Shown one piece after another: positions 1 to 10,404 of a stretch of DNA of 64,000 bases. The DNA lies in assembly GCA_037178625.1 (NCBI GenBank), contig CM074136.1:2542001-2606000 (forward strand). The letters are read 5' to 3'. The position numbers were made by a program, and so were the translations under genes. The notes beneath the pieces are model-generated. The model did no database searches. It was not told the DNA's origin and worked only from the letters and a program-made list of their open reading frames with translations. The stretch is from Skeletonema tropicum (taxonomy: Eukaryota; Bacillariophyta; Thalassiosirophyceae; Thalassiosirales; Thalassiosiraceae). Positions within the stretch are counted from its first letter, which is position 1. The number at the start of each line of letters is the position of its first letter.

Positions 1-86
1 TGTAGGAATTAATACCCAAATAGCTACTTTTTTGTGGGACTACGATTAACTTCAAATCGCTACTTTTTTTTGGGACAGAGGGAGTA
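1..86. mobile_element. Terminal part of a Stowaway/mariner-like element (cut by window edge)
   Basis: Read on the minus strand, positions 84 to 72 give CTCCCTCTGTCCC followed by an A-run and AGTAGC, preceded by a TA dinucleotide (85-86). This matches the terminal repeat style of Stowaway MITEs and Tc1/mariner elements, which insert at TA. A second partial copy of the same motif (gctacttttttgtgggac, about 22-40 and 59-76) is typical of sub-terminal repeats. The other end lies outside the window, so length and autonomy are unknown. Confidence 0.5.
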
Positions 87-401
87 TACAACATACGACC
101 TATTTCTTCAAAGTCAGAATCGGTATTTTCAAAAAAAGGCGGGCACATCAAAGGAGAAGGCCCAACAAGCAACAACAGCAAGGAAAACGACAACGCCAAT
201 CAAAACACCACCACCAACAGTTGTTGCGTTCTCGCTACTAAGTACATATACATTGGAGTCTTCAATACGCTCATGGCAGAGCCAATCAGCGTCGCAGTCA
301 GGGAAGAGTTTCGTCGTCTCTCCTACACAGCTAAGCACTGAGATAGAGCCCCGGATATACTTATACTTGCTGCATAAATAGTAATCGTCACACTCAAAAA
401 G

Positions 402-2304
402 ATGGTGCCGTCTCAAACACACATCCAGCTGATACGAACAGTATTCGTCCTCCTCCTCGTTTCAACTACTATTACATTTGTGGCATCTGCATCAACAACG
501 TCAGCTAATGATAGATCCGAGAGAAGTGGCATTGTGATTCTTCCGAATCTCCGTCACAATGAAAACAACAGTGCATCTTCATCAACATCAACTTCAACTA
601 ACAACAGCAGCAACAATGATGGATCCGAGAGCGACATTGTCCGCCTTCTCCGCCACAATGAAAACGCACTACACAATCTGGATGCTACAATAACAATAAA
701 AGAAGAAGGAGAAATAACAACAACAGCTCCATGGTATCATCCAAGTAGTCGAAAACTCAATCCACTAACCACATGTCCATGGCCGGATGTGACCTCATTA
801 GCCAATGTGAGATCAGGTCAATATGGGTCAAAGACTGGTGATTGCTTCTATATGTATTATGATTCTAGAAAATGTGATTTTGAGCACAAGTGTCCTTTGT
901 ATGGTGAGTGCTAGTAAGGAGTGTCTTCTGCATTGGTTGCATGATATAGATATTTTACAAATACTTGTGTATACCTCACATGTTTGGAATGATTTATTGT
1001 TTAATATTTCCAATTTGAATCAACGTTGTTAGTTTATGTTGATGGAACAGCAAATGCAGCAGATATCGACGAGAGGGACACCACGTACATGATTGAAATG
1101 GCACAAAGAGGCTACATTGCAGTAGTCGTCGACTATGACGACACAGTGTTAAGCTACAGAGAAGGGTGTGACAACTTTCATCAAAAGTCGAAAAAGATAT
1201 TTGATGTCTCGGTAACTGGCAGTGTTCTTCATCAACTCTGCTATGAAGATAATGTTTTTGGACATTTGGATCATATTCCTGTGGATTGTGAGTTGGGTGT
1301 TGCCGTGAATGGATGGAGTCAGGGATCGCATGTGGCGTCATTGGCTGGGAATTATGCCCCCGAACTTGTCACTGCGGGTTTGTTTTGGGGAAATGGTGGG
1401 TCGATCATCTTCTTTTGCCCTCTCTATACCTTCTCTTTTTCTCTCTGAGCCGTCTCTTATAATTAGCTCACTTTCTCATCGTTTTGTCGTAAATACATCC
1501 TGCAGGAAACAATAATTGGGCATGTGCACTCAGTTACCCAAGATGTATGTTCTGCGTGAATACAGATGTCTCTTGTATGAATTCGAACTACATCTCTCTA
1601 CCAAAAGAGAAGCGGAGGAACATTAGTGGTATGAGTTGCAAAAACGAAATCAATGATTTATTCATGTTGTAGTATTGCTTGCTATTCTTGGGTTAACATA
1701 TTCCATGTTGTTGTCCTTTCTATCTATTCATTGTTCTTCCACAGGTGATCAAGATAGATTCTTTGGTGCCTGTGAAGATAACTGGGGCGCAAACAATCGG
1801 GAGAATGTTATCAATCAACTTCAGGCAATCTCGGGGTATTCCTGTGCATCTGCTCGAAATAATTGTTTCCGACAGAACCTCAATAACGCAGGGTACTTTG
1901 TCATCCCAGAGAAAGGTCATGACTTTATGGATTTAAATCCAGCATCCGAATTTATGGATCGTGATACTGCTTGGGGCTTACCTTCCAACTTGGACTGGTT
2001 GGCGGAGCAAGGACGTGTCGTCGCCGCATCGGCATCGCCGAGTGGTGGTGTTTGTTCTGATAACAGTGGTATTACAGCAGGAGAGCCTTGCTCGGAGAGT
2101 AGCCAATGTCAGTGCGATCGTTGGCTACAAGCAGGTGCAAGTAATGATGATGGTAATGAAGAAGTCCTCTTGACTTCAGCTCAATCCGATCCCAATCATC
2201 GTGCACTGCCCAAGGATAAAGATAAAGGAGAAGGCGGTGGCAAAACAGATGCAGCCCCAACTCCAGTCTCAGCCCCGTCAGACTTTTGTGGTTGTATAAA
2301 TTAG
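402..2304 (+). CDS. Secreted alpha/beta-hydrolase-like protein, four exons
   Basis: Proposed exons are 402-903, 1033-1395, 1506-1628 and 1745-2304. Junctions use GTGAGT, GTGGGT and GTATGA donors with AG acceptors and keep one frame, giving 515 residues. The N-terminus is a signal peptide (residues 1 to about 30, hydrophobic core FVLLLVSTTITFVASA) followed by a Ser/Asn/Thr-rich linker. A GWSQG nucleophile elbow near residue 260 supplies the likely catalytic Ser; GDQDRFF near 331 and EKGHDF near 387 are placed correctly for the Asp and His of the triad. Many cysteines suggest disulfides outside the cytosol. The tail after about residue 410 is Cys/Gly-rich and repetitive. The fold class is well supported but the substrate is not known; esterase, lipase or peptidase activity are all possible. 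It stands alone on its strand, with the next gene convergent. Confidence 0.72.
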
Positions 2305-2462
2305 GACTCATTATTTATCATACTAAAAGGTGTTTCTATAACTCTGTTTATAGCCTAAAATAATATTATTAGCTTCCTCTTCCCTGCTAAATACAAGCCT
2401 GAAAAGCTGATAGATAACGAGTTGCACCCTGCAAACCATCATCATCAACATCAAACGAAGAT

Positions 2463-3670
2463 CTACCTACGACTCCTCCTACTCCCCCGTCCCCTCAACT
2501 TATTCATCTCCGCCTCCTTCTTCGCCCGTTCCTCCAACTCCTGTGGCGTCGGAATCTGCATCAACTGATCATACGCAATCCCACCCACAGCAAACGTCTT
2601 GGCACCCCAAAGCAACGCCGGCTGATTCCTCCCGGGTGCACTCAACGCGGCAATCACAGCCATGACCAAATTAATCCCATAAATCGTCGCCAATCCACCC
2701 TGCAATGCACCTCTCAATTGGCTTGGCAAATTAGTCAATGGAAATCCCGGATATTCCACAAAGGCCATCAACACCACACCCAACGCACCAATAAAATGTC
2801 CCACCTGCAACGGACCGGACCCAATCCCCAAAAACGATGTCTTCTTCTGCACACGATTTCCACTCTTATTCGATGCCTCATCTGTATCTGTACCCACACC
2901 CGGTTCCACATCCCCCAATAACGCTTGAATAATACTAATATTCCCCTCATTCTCATCTTCAAAGTAGGAGGAATCTTCATCTGCCAATGGATCCATTTCT
3001 AATAATTTGGTGTAGGCTTTCACATCACTCCGTTTGATTTTTTGTTTGGTGGGTATAACCGAAGAGGGCTTACCAACCTTACTTTGATCTTCGAGTTGTT
3101 TTTCACGTTTCCGTTGGAGGAATTCACGTGAATCAAATAAATCTTCCAATTGTGTCCCATCTTCCTCTGTTGTTGTTGATTAGATGATAGGGAAAATCCA
3201 GCCTTGGAGGCAGCAGCGGCAATACGATCATCTTCTTCAAGCTTTTGTGGTGTGAAGGATGTTAAATCGTCTTCATCGTACATCATTTGTTCTTGGGCGA
3301 GTAGTTGTGCCGCTAGTGCTTGAGCGGATTGCTTTTTTGGTATTATTGTCGTCGGTTGGTGTTTCTGTTGTGGCGGTTGGTTTCGCTGGACTACTGGTAG
3401 TGGCGGAAGCTGGGATGTACTAGCTTCAGAAGTGACCTTCTTGCGCTTACGACGACGACGTTTACTGGTTCCATCTCCACTTGCCATGTTCAAGATTGTT
3501 GATGATTGCACGCTGCGGTTATTGTCGGTTGGGAAGAGTTGTTGTCGGCGAGCAACATTGTTGAGGGTGGTGATGGAAGTGCTGCTGCGCTGAGGTGTTT
3601 GAAAGGCTGAAGTGGCTGCAAATGAGGTCACTGCTAGCAGCAGGCCGAGTCGAAATGCCGGAGATGACAT
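2463..3670 (-). CDS. Plastid-targeted membrane protein of unknown function (frame change or 59-nt intron)
   Basis: The start at 3670 is chosen because it gives a signal peptide (MSSPAFRLGLLLAVTSFAATSAF) ending in a TSAF motif like the diatom plastid ASAF signal; an upstream Met at 3730 would spoil it. A basic RRRRKRKK stretch and Gln-rich linker follow. The frame changes near 3155-3215. The jump can be explained by a 59-nt intron (GTATTGCC to CAACAACAG, minus strand, with a CTAAT branch-like site) that restores the frame exactly, or by an indel. The C-terminal half has two to three hydrophobic segments (around VGHFIGALGVVLMAFVEYPG and IYGINLVMAVIAAL) and ends in a basic tail. I do not recognise the family. 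It is divergently paired with the carotenoid-desaturase-like gene, which is also plastid-targeted. Confidence 0.65.
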
Positions 3671-3899
3671 GGATACAGTGTTGCTGAAAAGGATGTACTT
3701 AGGCTGATGTTGTAATGTTAGGGAGAGCACATCTCATGGTACAAAAGTGCCAAGTGGATGTGAACTTCAATGTCGATAAAGCGCGCCAAAATCAGGGAAT
3801 GTGACAGGATGACGTATCCCTTCCTTGGACAAAAACTGTGTTCTGACTCAGTGGCCAAAAAAGCGCAAAAATAAGCACACAACTACTTCTTATTGTACC
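3671..3899. promoter_or_regulatory. Shared divergent promoter of two plastid-protein genes
   Basis: These 229 bp separate the chosen start codons of two divergent genes. Inside are GCGCGCCAAA at 3781-3790 (TTTGGCGCGC on the minus strand, matching the E2F/DP consensus TTTSSCGC) and TGACGT at 3810-3815, the core of bZIP/CRE-type sites reported in diatom CO2/light-responsive promoters. No clear TATA box was seen. The assignment rests on position and motif matches only. Confidence 0.4.
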
Positions 3900-5678
3900 A
3901 TGACTTCCTCCTTCGTACTATCCACCTTCATCCTTTGCCTGGCCATCTATCAAACCGCTGCATTCACTGCTGCACCCATCACCAGCCGACAAGAAAGGTC
4001 TGCGGATCAAACTCGAAAGTTCTTCGCAGCAACAGCAGCCCAAGAAGAACAAGAAGATCATAACGATGCCGATGCACAAAAACAAAAGATAGTCATCATT
4101 GGAGCAGGATGGGGTGGACTCTCCACAGCCCACGCTCTATCCAAATCCTCCTCCTCCTCATCCTCACTAGACATAACCATTGTCGACGCATCCCCAAGAG
4201 TAGGCGGTCTAGTCCGCGACGGCTTCTCTACAATCAACAATACCCTATCCACCAACGCCGAGGCAGGCCAGCACGGCTTTTGGGATAATTACTACAACAT
4301 CTTCTCCCTCCTCCAAAACGATTTACAATCTAAACTAGATATAAACGAGGTATTAACCGGATATGCCGAACAGGGTCAATATTCACCAAGTGGATTGGAG
4401 GCAGTATGGCCAATTTATAGGGAGAGTAAGCCTAACTTGCCCACGGGGTTGGCACAGGCGTTATACACAAAGTTTGTCAATTTACCCCCATTGGATCGTG
4501 CAACTGCTGCTCCATTAGTTTTGGCATTTAGTGAATTTGATGACTCAACCGAGGCATGGGAACGATATGACAACATCTCCTTTCGTGATTTGTGTGTAAA
4601 GTTGGGTGTATCCAAACGTTGTTACGATGAAGCTTTTGAACCCATGATTCTAACTGGGTTATTTGCACCTGGAGCTGAGTGTAGTGCGGCTGCTGCCTTG
4701 GGTATGGCTTATTTCTTTGTGTTGAAGAGTCAGAACTCATTCGACGTACGATGGTGCCGAGGGAACATTGGTGAGCTTATCTTTGATCCGTGGGTGGATT
4801 ATATGAAACAGAATGGTGTGAGGTTTGAAACTTCGACTAGAGTGCAAGGGTTTGAAATGGATGGTAATGATTGTATATCCAAGGTTATATGTTCTTCCAC
4901 CAAAAATAACAAGGATGGGGAAATTATAGCATTGGAAGCAGATACAGTAGTATTCGGATTGGGCGGGGCAGCACTCAATGCCATGGTCCGTAACAGCCCT
5001 AATGAGCTCGCACGGTATTCCGAGTTTCGCAAATTTTCCAATCTTCGTGGGACGGGTGTGCTTGCAACACGGTTATATCTTGATACAGTGTTGGACACAG
5101 AATATTCGGCTAATGCATGTTGGGGATTTGATGAAGGGGTTGGAATGACGTTCTTTGATATTACCAAGCTTCATGGGTTAGATGTTACGGAGCGAACTGA
5201 TGGACTTGGGAGTATCATTGAGGTTGATTATTACCATGCCGCATCTCTTCTTGTCATGAGTGACGAAGACATTGTTGAAAAGGTAAAGAAGGATCTCAAC
5301 ACAATACTGGGAAAGCAATGTATCAATGCAAAAGTAGTTGATGCGGCAGTTGTACGTTTACCCCAAGCAGTGAATTGGTACTCACCAGGAAGCTACTCGA
5401 ACATGCCCGATGCAAAATCATCTTCTATATGCAACGCCTTCTTCTGTGGCGATTTGGTCCGGTCGAGGCATGGGTCCTGGTCTCAAGAAAAAGCATATGT
5501 GAGTGGAATTGAGGCTGCAAACTTGATATTATCACAACAAGAAGGGACAGGAATCATTCCTTTGCCGAACGATGAGCCTCATGTGGCGCTTGGGAGAAGT
5601 GCGCTGACGTTGGCCAAGACTTTTGTTGGGCGAGGAGATCCAACTAAGGCACCGTCACTTGTGGACTTTCTTTGGTAA
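3900..5678 (+). CDS. Plastid FAD-dependent carotenoid-desaturase-like oxidoreductase
   Basis: The start at 3900 (Met 26 of the longest reading frame) is chosen because it begins a signal peptide, MTSSFVLSTFILCLAIYQ, followed by TAAFTAAP, a diatom plastid transit motif. The mature part opens with a dinucleotide-binding motif IVIIGAGWGG, then an acidic strand end (TIVDAS) and RVGGLV, the pattern of FAD-containing amine oxidases and phytoene/zeta-carotene desaturases. The C-terminal block FFCGDLVRSRHGSWSQEKAY is the second FAD-contact motif of the desaturase family. Length (592 residues) and single-exon structure fit. By family it would oxidise or isomerise a polyene in the thylakoid or envelope membrane. 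It is not close enough to the classical enzymes, as far as I can judge, to be called ZDS or PDS; a desaturase-like paralog with another substrate is possible. Confidence 0.75.
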   Translation: MTSSFVLSTFILCLAIYQTAAFTAAPITSRQERSADQTRKFFAATAAQEEQEDHNDADAQKQKIVIIGAGWGGLSTAHALSKSSSSSSSLDITIVDASPRVGGLVRDGFSTINNTLSTNAEAGQHGFWDNYYNIFSLLQNDLQSKLDINEVLTGYAEQGQYSPSGLEAVWPIYRESKPNLPTGLAQALYTKFVNLPPLDRATAAPLVLAFSEFDDSTEAWERYDNISFRDLCVKLGVSKRCYDEAFEPMILTGLFAPGAECSAAAALGMAYFFVLKSQNSFDVRWCRGNIGELIFDPWVDYMKQNGVRFETSTRVQGFEMDGNDCISKVICSSTKNNKDGEIIALEADTVVFGLGGAALNAMVRNSPNELARYSEFRKFSNLRGTGVLATRLYLDTVLDTEYSANACWGFDEGVGMTFFDITKLHGLDVTERTDGLGSIIEVDYYHAASLLVMSDEDIVEKVKKDLNTILGKQCINAKVVDAAVVRLPQAVNWYSPGSYSNMPDAKSSSICNAFFCGDLVRSRHGSWSQEKAYVSGIEAANLILSQQEGTGIIPLPNDEPHVALGRSALTLAKTFVGRGDPTKAPSLVDFLW

Positions 5679-6160
5679 CAAGTGCAGAGAAAAAGAGGGC
5701 TCTCTCTCTCTCCCTGGAGGGCTGGATGGAAGTGGACGATGCCAGAACCAAAACAAAAACAACTTGCTTCACTTTTGGGGAGTTGGACGACTTCAGTAGC
5801 AAATAAAACGTAATCATTAACTGTTTTCTTGAGGCTACATCTAACACTTTTCACTCTTGCTTTGTACATTATTATGGGAAGCAGAATTGCGGCCTCCACC
5901 CGTGAAGAGGACCAGGCAGGCATCTGGTCCTCTGAGGAGAAAAGATACGTGAGTATGTAATAGTAGAGCAGAATCGTACCTGTACTACCGTGAATACATC
6001 TTTTTATGTGGTTCACTTCATCACTACGAGCAAAAGCCAGGTACTTACAAATCAACTTTCGGTTTTTATCCGTAAAGAATAAGTAGGTACCCGGTACCCA
6101 GGCAGGCTTGAAGTGTACATACCTACCTCGACGCATGCAACGATCATACTAAGAAGGAAT
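5679..6160. repeat. Intergenic; diverged copy of the HSF-array spacer
   Basis: No gene is supported here. From about 5900 to 6110 the sequence is a diverged copy of the spacer seen at 11540-11720, 13340-13510, 20160-20340 and 21950-22110: shared blocks include ATCTGGTCCTCT, GAGAAAAGATAC and CAGAATCGTACCTGTACTACC. The tandem array therefore once reached this far left. An antisense reading frame across the end of the desaturase-like gene is treated as a shadow. Confidence 0.5.
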
Positions 6161-6722
6161 CATGCTAGTGATGAAAAAAACATCCAAAGAAAAAAACGTC
6201 CAAACTTTTTGCCCCGCCATCATCACTCACAAAAGTGGCAAACAACCATGTCAGCCCCCCCACTACTACGCACTACTATTGGACAGGCGACAAAAATGGC
6301 CGATAGGAATGCTAAACTAAAACCTATTCAAAACTAATTAGTCTTTGGTTGAACAATTTATAGTTAATCTACATGGAGTTATGATGAAGTGCATTCTTCC
6401 ATTTCTACTAGTAAATATCAGTAACAAAAATCGCCTCCAGCCCCCCCTTTGGTCTATGCTACTCCACAACTGCGAGACGAATATTGTAGGTGCGATGTTC
6501 ACCAATGGCTCTATCGAAAGCTAATAACTTGGTCTATCAAATAATATCCGGTTATAGGGGTAGATATGTCTAATGGACGTATTATCAGGCTGCGGAGTGT
6601 CTCGACATGGTTGTTTAGAAACATTTTCCAAATGTTTGTGCGCGGCGTGCTAGTAAAATGCCTTCCTCAAGTTCCACGTGGCCCAACTTCCAACATTGGA
6701 CGTTTTTTTCACCTCTAGCATG
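6161..6722. mobile_element. MITE-like element, about 560 bp
   Basis: The ends are inverted repeats of 27 bp with about three mismatches: 6161-6187 reads CATGCTAGTGATG then an A-run and CATCCAA; 6696-6722 read in reverse gives CATGCTAGAGGTG, the same A-run and CGTCCAA. There is no long reading frame inside, as expected for a non-autonomous DNA transposon. If the element proper starts at CTAG, a CATG on both sides could be a 4-bp target duplication. The superfamily is not clear. It sits between the left-edge array spacer and the first array block, so it probably inserted after the array formed. Confidence 0.5.
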
Positions 6723-6843
6723 CTAATTGAATATATAGGAATGTTTCTCTACCTCTTCATCATACACGTATGTATGGGCCGGCGGGGCTACTGAAAGAAA
6801 ATCACCAGCTCTTGAGCCGCAATATTAAACTGCAAGTAACGCC

Positions 6844-7169
6844 ATGTTCCTGCTTCTTCACATGCTACGACAAGCACCTTCAGATGTGCATGATTCTAAT
6901 TCCTCAAAATGGTATGGATTCCTAATTCTCATCCTTAACAAGCGGCAATCGTCATCTCGGTAACATTAGACACCGTCATGGCGGTTATTATCATTGACTC
7001 GTTTGGTCCCAATGGCAGCTACATTTGAGATTTCTTCTCGCACAATGATACCTTCGTTCATGTGTTAGGACTGGTGCTGGTAAGCACTTTGGCAGTAACT
7101 GCCGCGATTACATTTCTGATTGTTTGCTGTTTGATATCCCCGGGAAAAAATGATCGGGATGCGAGATGA
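6844..7169 (+). pseudogene. Broken copy 1 of the small two-helix membrane ORF
   Basis: This aligns with the open 108-codon frames at 22321-22647 and 27371-27697. Near 6935 AACATAGCGG has become AACAAGCGG, which shifts the frame, and the codon equivalent to Ser in the open copies (TCA) is the stop TGA after GGCAGCTACATT. Confidence 0.5.
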
Positions 7170-8634
7170 GAGTAATCTCGCCATATACTTATGAGTCTGG
7201 GGGCGGATGGCATGATGTCGTGGGTTGTGGGAGACACAAGTTGCCTCTGACCTCTCAAAGAGCAGATTTATCATCCTAAAGAGAGACATGTGCTTCATGT
7301 TTGTCGGGCAATGAATCAGAATTCCTAATGATATGAGATGAACGAGCTGCTGCGCTGGCTTCTGCCTCATTTTGGAAAGTTTTGATCACTCGAAGGTGAT
7401 ACTTTTTTGATGCTTAGATACTCGCCTTAAACTTCAGCGCTTGAAGTAAGATATTTGAAGCAATTTGTTGGGTAAGTTCAAGTAGTCATGCGCATTAAAA
7501 TCCTACTCCTATCTTCTGACTTTCAATCTCTCTCCTCTTTTTCTGTACATCTGTTGTATGCAAAAGATGCATTTAGGATAGCGAATGCAACCAGCCGTGA
7601 CCTCGCCTCCCAAGCATTTATGTGGGGGGACTATGGTGCCATAGAGAGTGAAACGCAGTCTAATTCCACTAATTGAGCCAGTGCATTCGGTGGTGGATGA
7701 TGCTGAGTCAATCAGGCTCAATGCTTGGAAGATGGACGGGCTCATCGAAGGCCTGCAACGGGGTCTTATCCACCCAAACCTTCGTTTTGAGAAGAAGACG
7801 ACGATAAGTTGTAGTGATGATGACTTCGTGTTCAAGTCAGATAGGTCCTCGTCGTTAACTGACGGAACAAGAGGATGCAGAGTAAGGCATGTCGACGGAC
7901 TTGCACGTTAAGTTTGCGCCGAAAAATGCCCAGAAGCAGAAATAGGTCGAAGTTAGATGATCATGGCATCTGGGTGGTGATGCCACAGAGATTAGGAGGT
8001 GAGTTTGTTGCTGACAAACGCTACTCTGCCCTAATTTTCGATGGTGGCAAGGTATAGGTCGTTGCCCCTTTCTGTTTCCGATCGTACTCGAAGGATTTCA
8101 TGTGAGATTATCCAATTTGCCGAACTCCTGCTCACGATCACAATTTCAAATTTGAGTTTGAGGCTGTAGACGGTTGGAAGGGAGAAGGCTACTGCTTCTA
8201 ACCCGTGGGAGGGGAGGTTTCCAAACAACTCACTCTATTGTCCTATTAAGCTCATGCCAGCAACACCAGTGGGAAATGCTATCTCGTCGAGAGGAGACCT
8301 CTGCATGCCCGAGTTGCCCTGGCTAGCTTGGCTTGCAGCTTGCAGCGTGGAGAAGAAAGCAGCTTCACTTGCTCGATCAAATTAGCCATGTGCATTGGTC
8401 TAATTGGTCTTGTGTTTTCGCAAAAGAATGCGTAAGAACAAAAACAACTTTTATAAGACTTCCCGTGACCGGTATTTGCCAGGATAGTCACACGAAATAA
8501 TTTCATCTGTGAGATGTGAGAAATAAAGTCAACCTGACGTGCTCTCCGAGCCAGAAGTAGCGCCGGGTCGGCGTTGAATCAAATTTTAATAACTTTGAAA
8601 GAGTGCCTTCGATGATTATGGTGTCATTGCAAAA
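7170..8634. repeat. HSF leader block, unit 1
   Basis: About 1.45 kb with near-identical copies at 15790-17246 and 22648-24094. Reading frames of 60-110 codons occur on both strands but none carries a motif I know, and the 7648-7911 frame is shifted in the third copy by loss of one A (CTGCAACTGGG to CTGCACTGGG near 23230), so they are probably non-coding. The last 100 bp before each of the first three HSF start codons are conserved and are the natural promoter candidate. Confidence 0.6.
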
Positions 8635-10404
8635 ATGAATACATCAAACCTAGGCAACAATAACAACCAGTGGAGCGAATGGTCCTCTGCGGCGGAAAGA
8701 GAGGAGGAATTCGCTGCACGACAGCGGTATCACGATCAACCACAGCATGGCTTGAATGTTGCAGCGCCAAATAACAATCATGACAACATTTTCCCTCGCT
8801 ATGCAGACCACAAATATCGTGACTTCTCCACCTACATCAAGGATGGAAATCGGATAGAAAAACATAAGAAGTCTGACAGGAATTTCCCTGCCAGATTGCA
8901 TGCGATACTATCCGATAAACAATATTTACACATCATTTCATGGATGCCACACGGCCGTGCGTGGAAAGTAAACAATAAGGAGCTTCTTATGGAGGAGGTA
9001 GCCCCCAAATTCTTTGGTCAATCCAAGTACGCTTCATTTGCCAGACAGCTTAGTGGATGGGGGTTCAAAAGGTAAGTTCAAATCAACATTCCTATCTGTA
9101 TTCAAATTCAAACTCTTACCTTTTCTTTGGAATCAATTGTTTCTGCGTTTCTTTCTCTGGTCTGGAAAAGATTACATCAAACTGGTCCGGGTAAGTACAA
9201 TAGTATGATTTGTGTATTCAGACAAGTCCTGACATTTATCGTTTCCGTCTAGAAGCTCATTGTTTCGTCCGACATCTCTCTTCATGTATGCATAGACTTC
9301 GGATGTTACTACCACGAGTGTTTTCTCCGAGGGCATCCTAAGCTCACGGCCCTCATGAGGAGGGTATCTCCTGGTAAGGGCAAAGTCACCCCGAATATGC
9401 ATGCGGAGCCTGACTTCTATATCATTGCTGAGCAGCACCCGCTTGAAACGTCAGCTGATGTCCCCGAAAAGGTTGATCAAAGGCCCCTGAAAACAGAAAA
9501 GGCTTCCATTTCCGGATCTGGACGCCAGAAATCAGAGCACCAGAGTGATTGTGATCTAGGCGATGAAGTATCAGGTTATAAAGAAGACGATGATCCACTC
9601 TTAACAAGGAAAGCAACAGCGCCTAGCTTGGAAAGCATGTCAAATGAACATCAGTGGGATCCATTTGACCTCGAAGTTGATTCTGGACATTTCCCTCCCC
9701 ATCACCCCGATGGCGAGGCTGCTACTGCACCTGCTACGAATCAGTATGCTGGCAATTGTGGCTCTGCCAATAATTCATTCACTGAGCGTTCGAGTCAATC
9801 TCAATCTCGGTCTTTTGCGTCAATGGACGGCACGAAAGGAACTGAGACGACTGCTCAAGAAGGGATGAAGTACAATCCCTTTCCCGAATCACATCAACAG
9901 TCAGGATCATATTATCGTGGCCGTGGATATTCTGACCCTTTTCCCACGCCAAATTATCACATGGGTCCTCAGAGTCATACTGGATATTCCATGCATCAAG
10001 CTCAACCAGAATATTATGGCAACAATATCAATATCAATCAATACGCTGCACAGCCACCAGGATATGCTGGAGGATACTATTACCCCCCGCCTCATCACCC
10101 TCATTCTCAACAGCACGATGTACACAGACACAGACACAACGATATCAACATGCCATCTAATCATTATTGGTACAGGAATCCTTACTACCATAGTTATAAC
10201 GGTGCACAAGGAATGGCCCACGCTCAAGATTACGCCCAAGCTGCAAATTCAGCACATCCGCACTACCCAGCTCAAGCTCAAGCTCAAGCTCAAGGAGATC
10301 GTGGTCATGTCAGCTCGCCTTGTCCACTGCCCACTTTCTCTCCGGCAATGTCGTTTGAAGAAGACGACGAAGAATCCGACTCCAAGCCCAAGCCCCAAAC
10401 TTGA
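8635..10404 (+). CDS. Heat shock transcription factor family protein, array copy 1
   Basis: Exons 8635-9071, 9171-9190 and 9296-10404 give 521 residues. The HSF DNA-binding domain runs from about residue 83 (NFPARLHAILSD) through the turn ISWMPHGRAWKV and the recognition helix region KYASFARQLSGWGFKR, and ends with GPDFGCYYHECFLRGHPKLT near 170. The 20-nt middle exon encodes LHQTGP and is needed to join the two halves. The rest is low-complexity: acidic and Ser-rich, then rich in Tyr, His, Pro, Gln and Asn with an AQ repeat (AQAQAQAQ) near the C-terminus. No clear heptad oligomerisation domain was seen. The role is presumably sequence-specific transcription control in the nucleus. Almost identical to copy 2. 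Confidence 0.88.

Noticed and set aside
5579..6136. 185-codon minus-strand frame over the end of the desaturase-like gene
   Set aside because: Its first part is antisense to a solid coding region and the rest lies in array spacer; no motif.
9241..9295. Alternative acceptor TCCGTCTAG upstream in HSF intron 2
   Set aside because: Using it would put AHCFVR in place of the conserved DFGCYYHE segment and break the HSF domain frame; the CATAG acceptor fits the family.
10261..10310. Repeated CTCAAG units considered as a structural or CRISPR-like repeat
   Set aside because: They are an in-frame AQ codon repeat inside the HSF coding sequence; no spacers of unique sequence.
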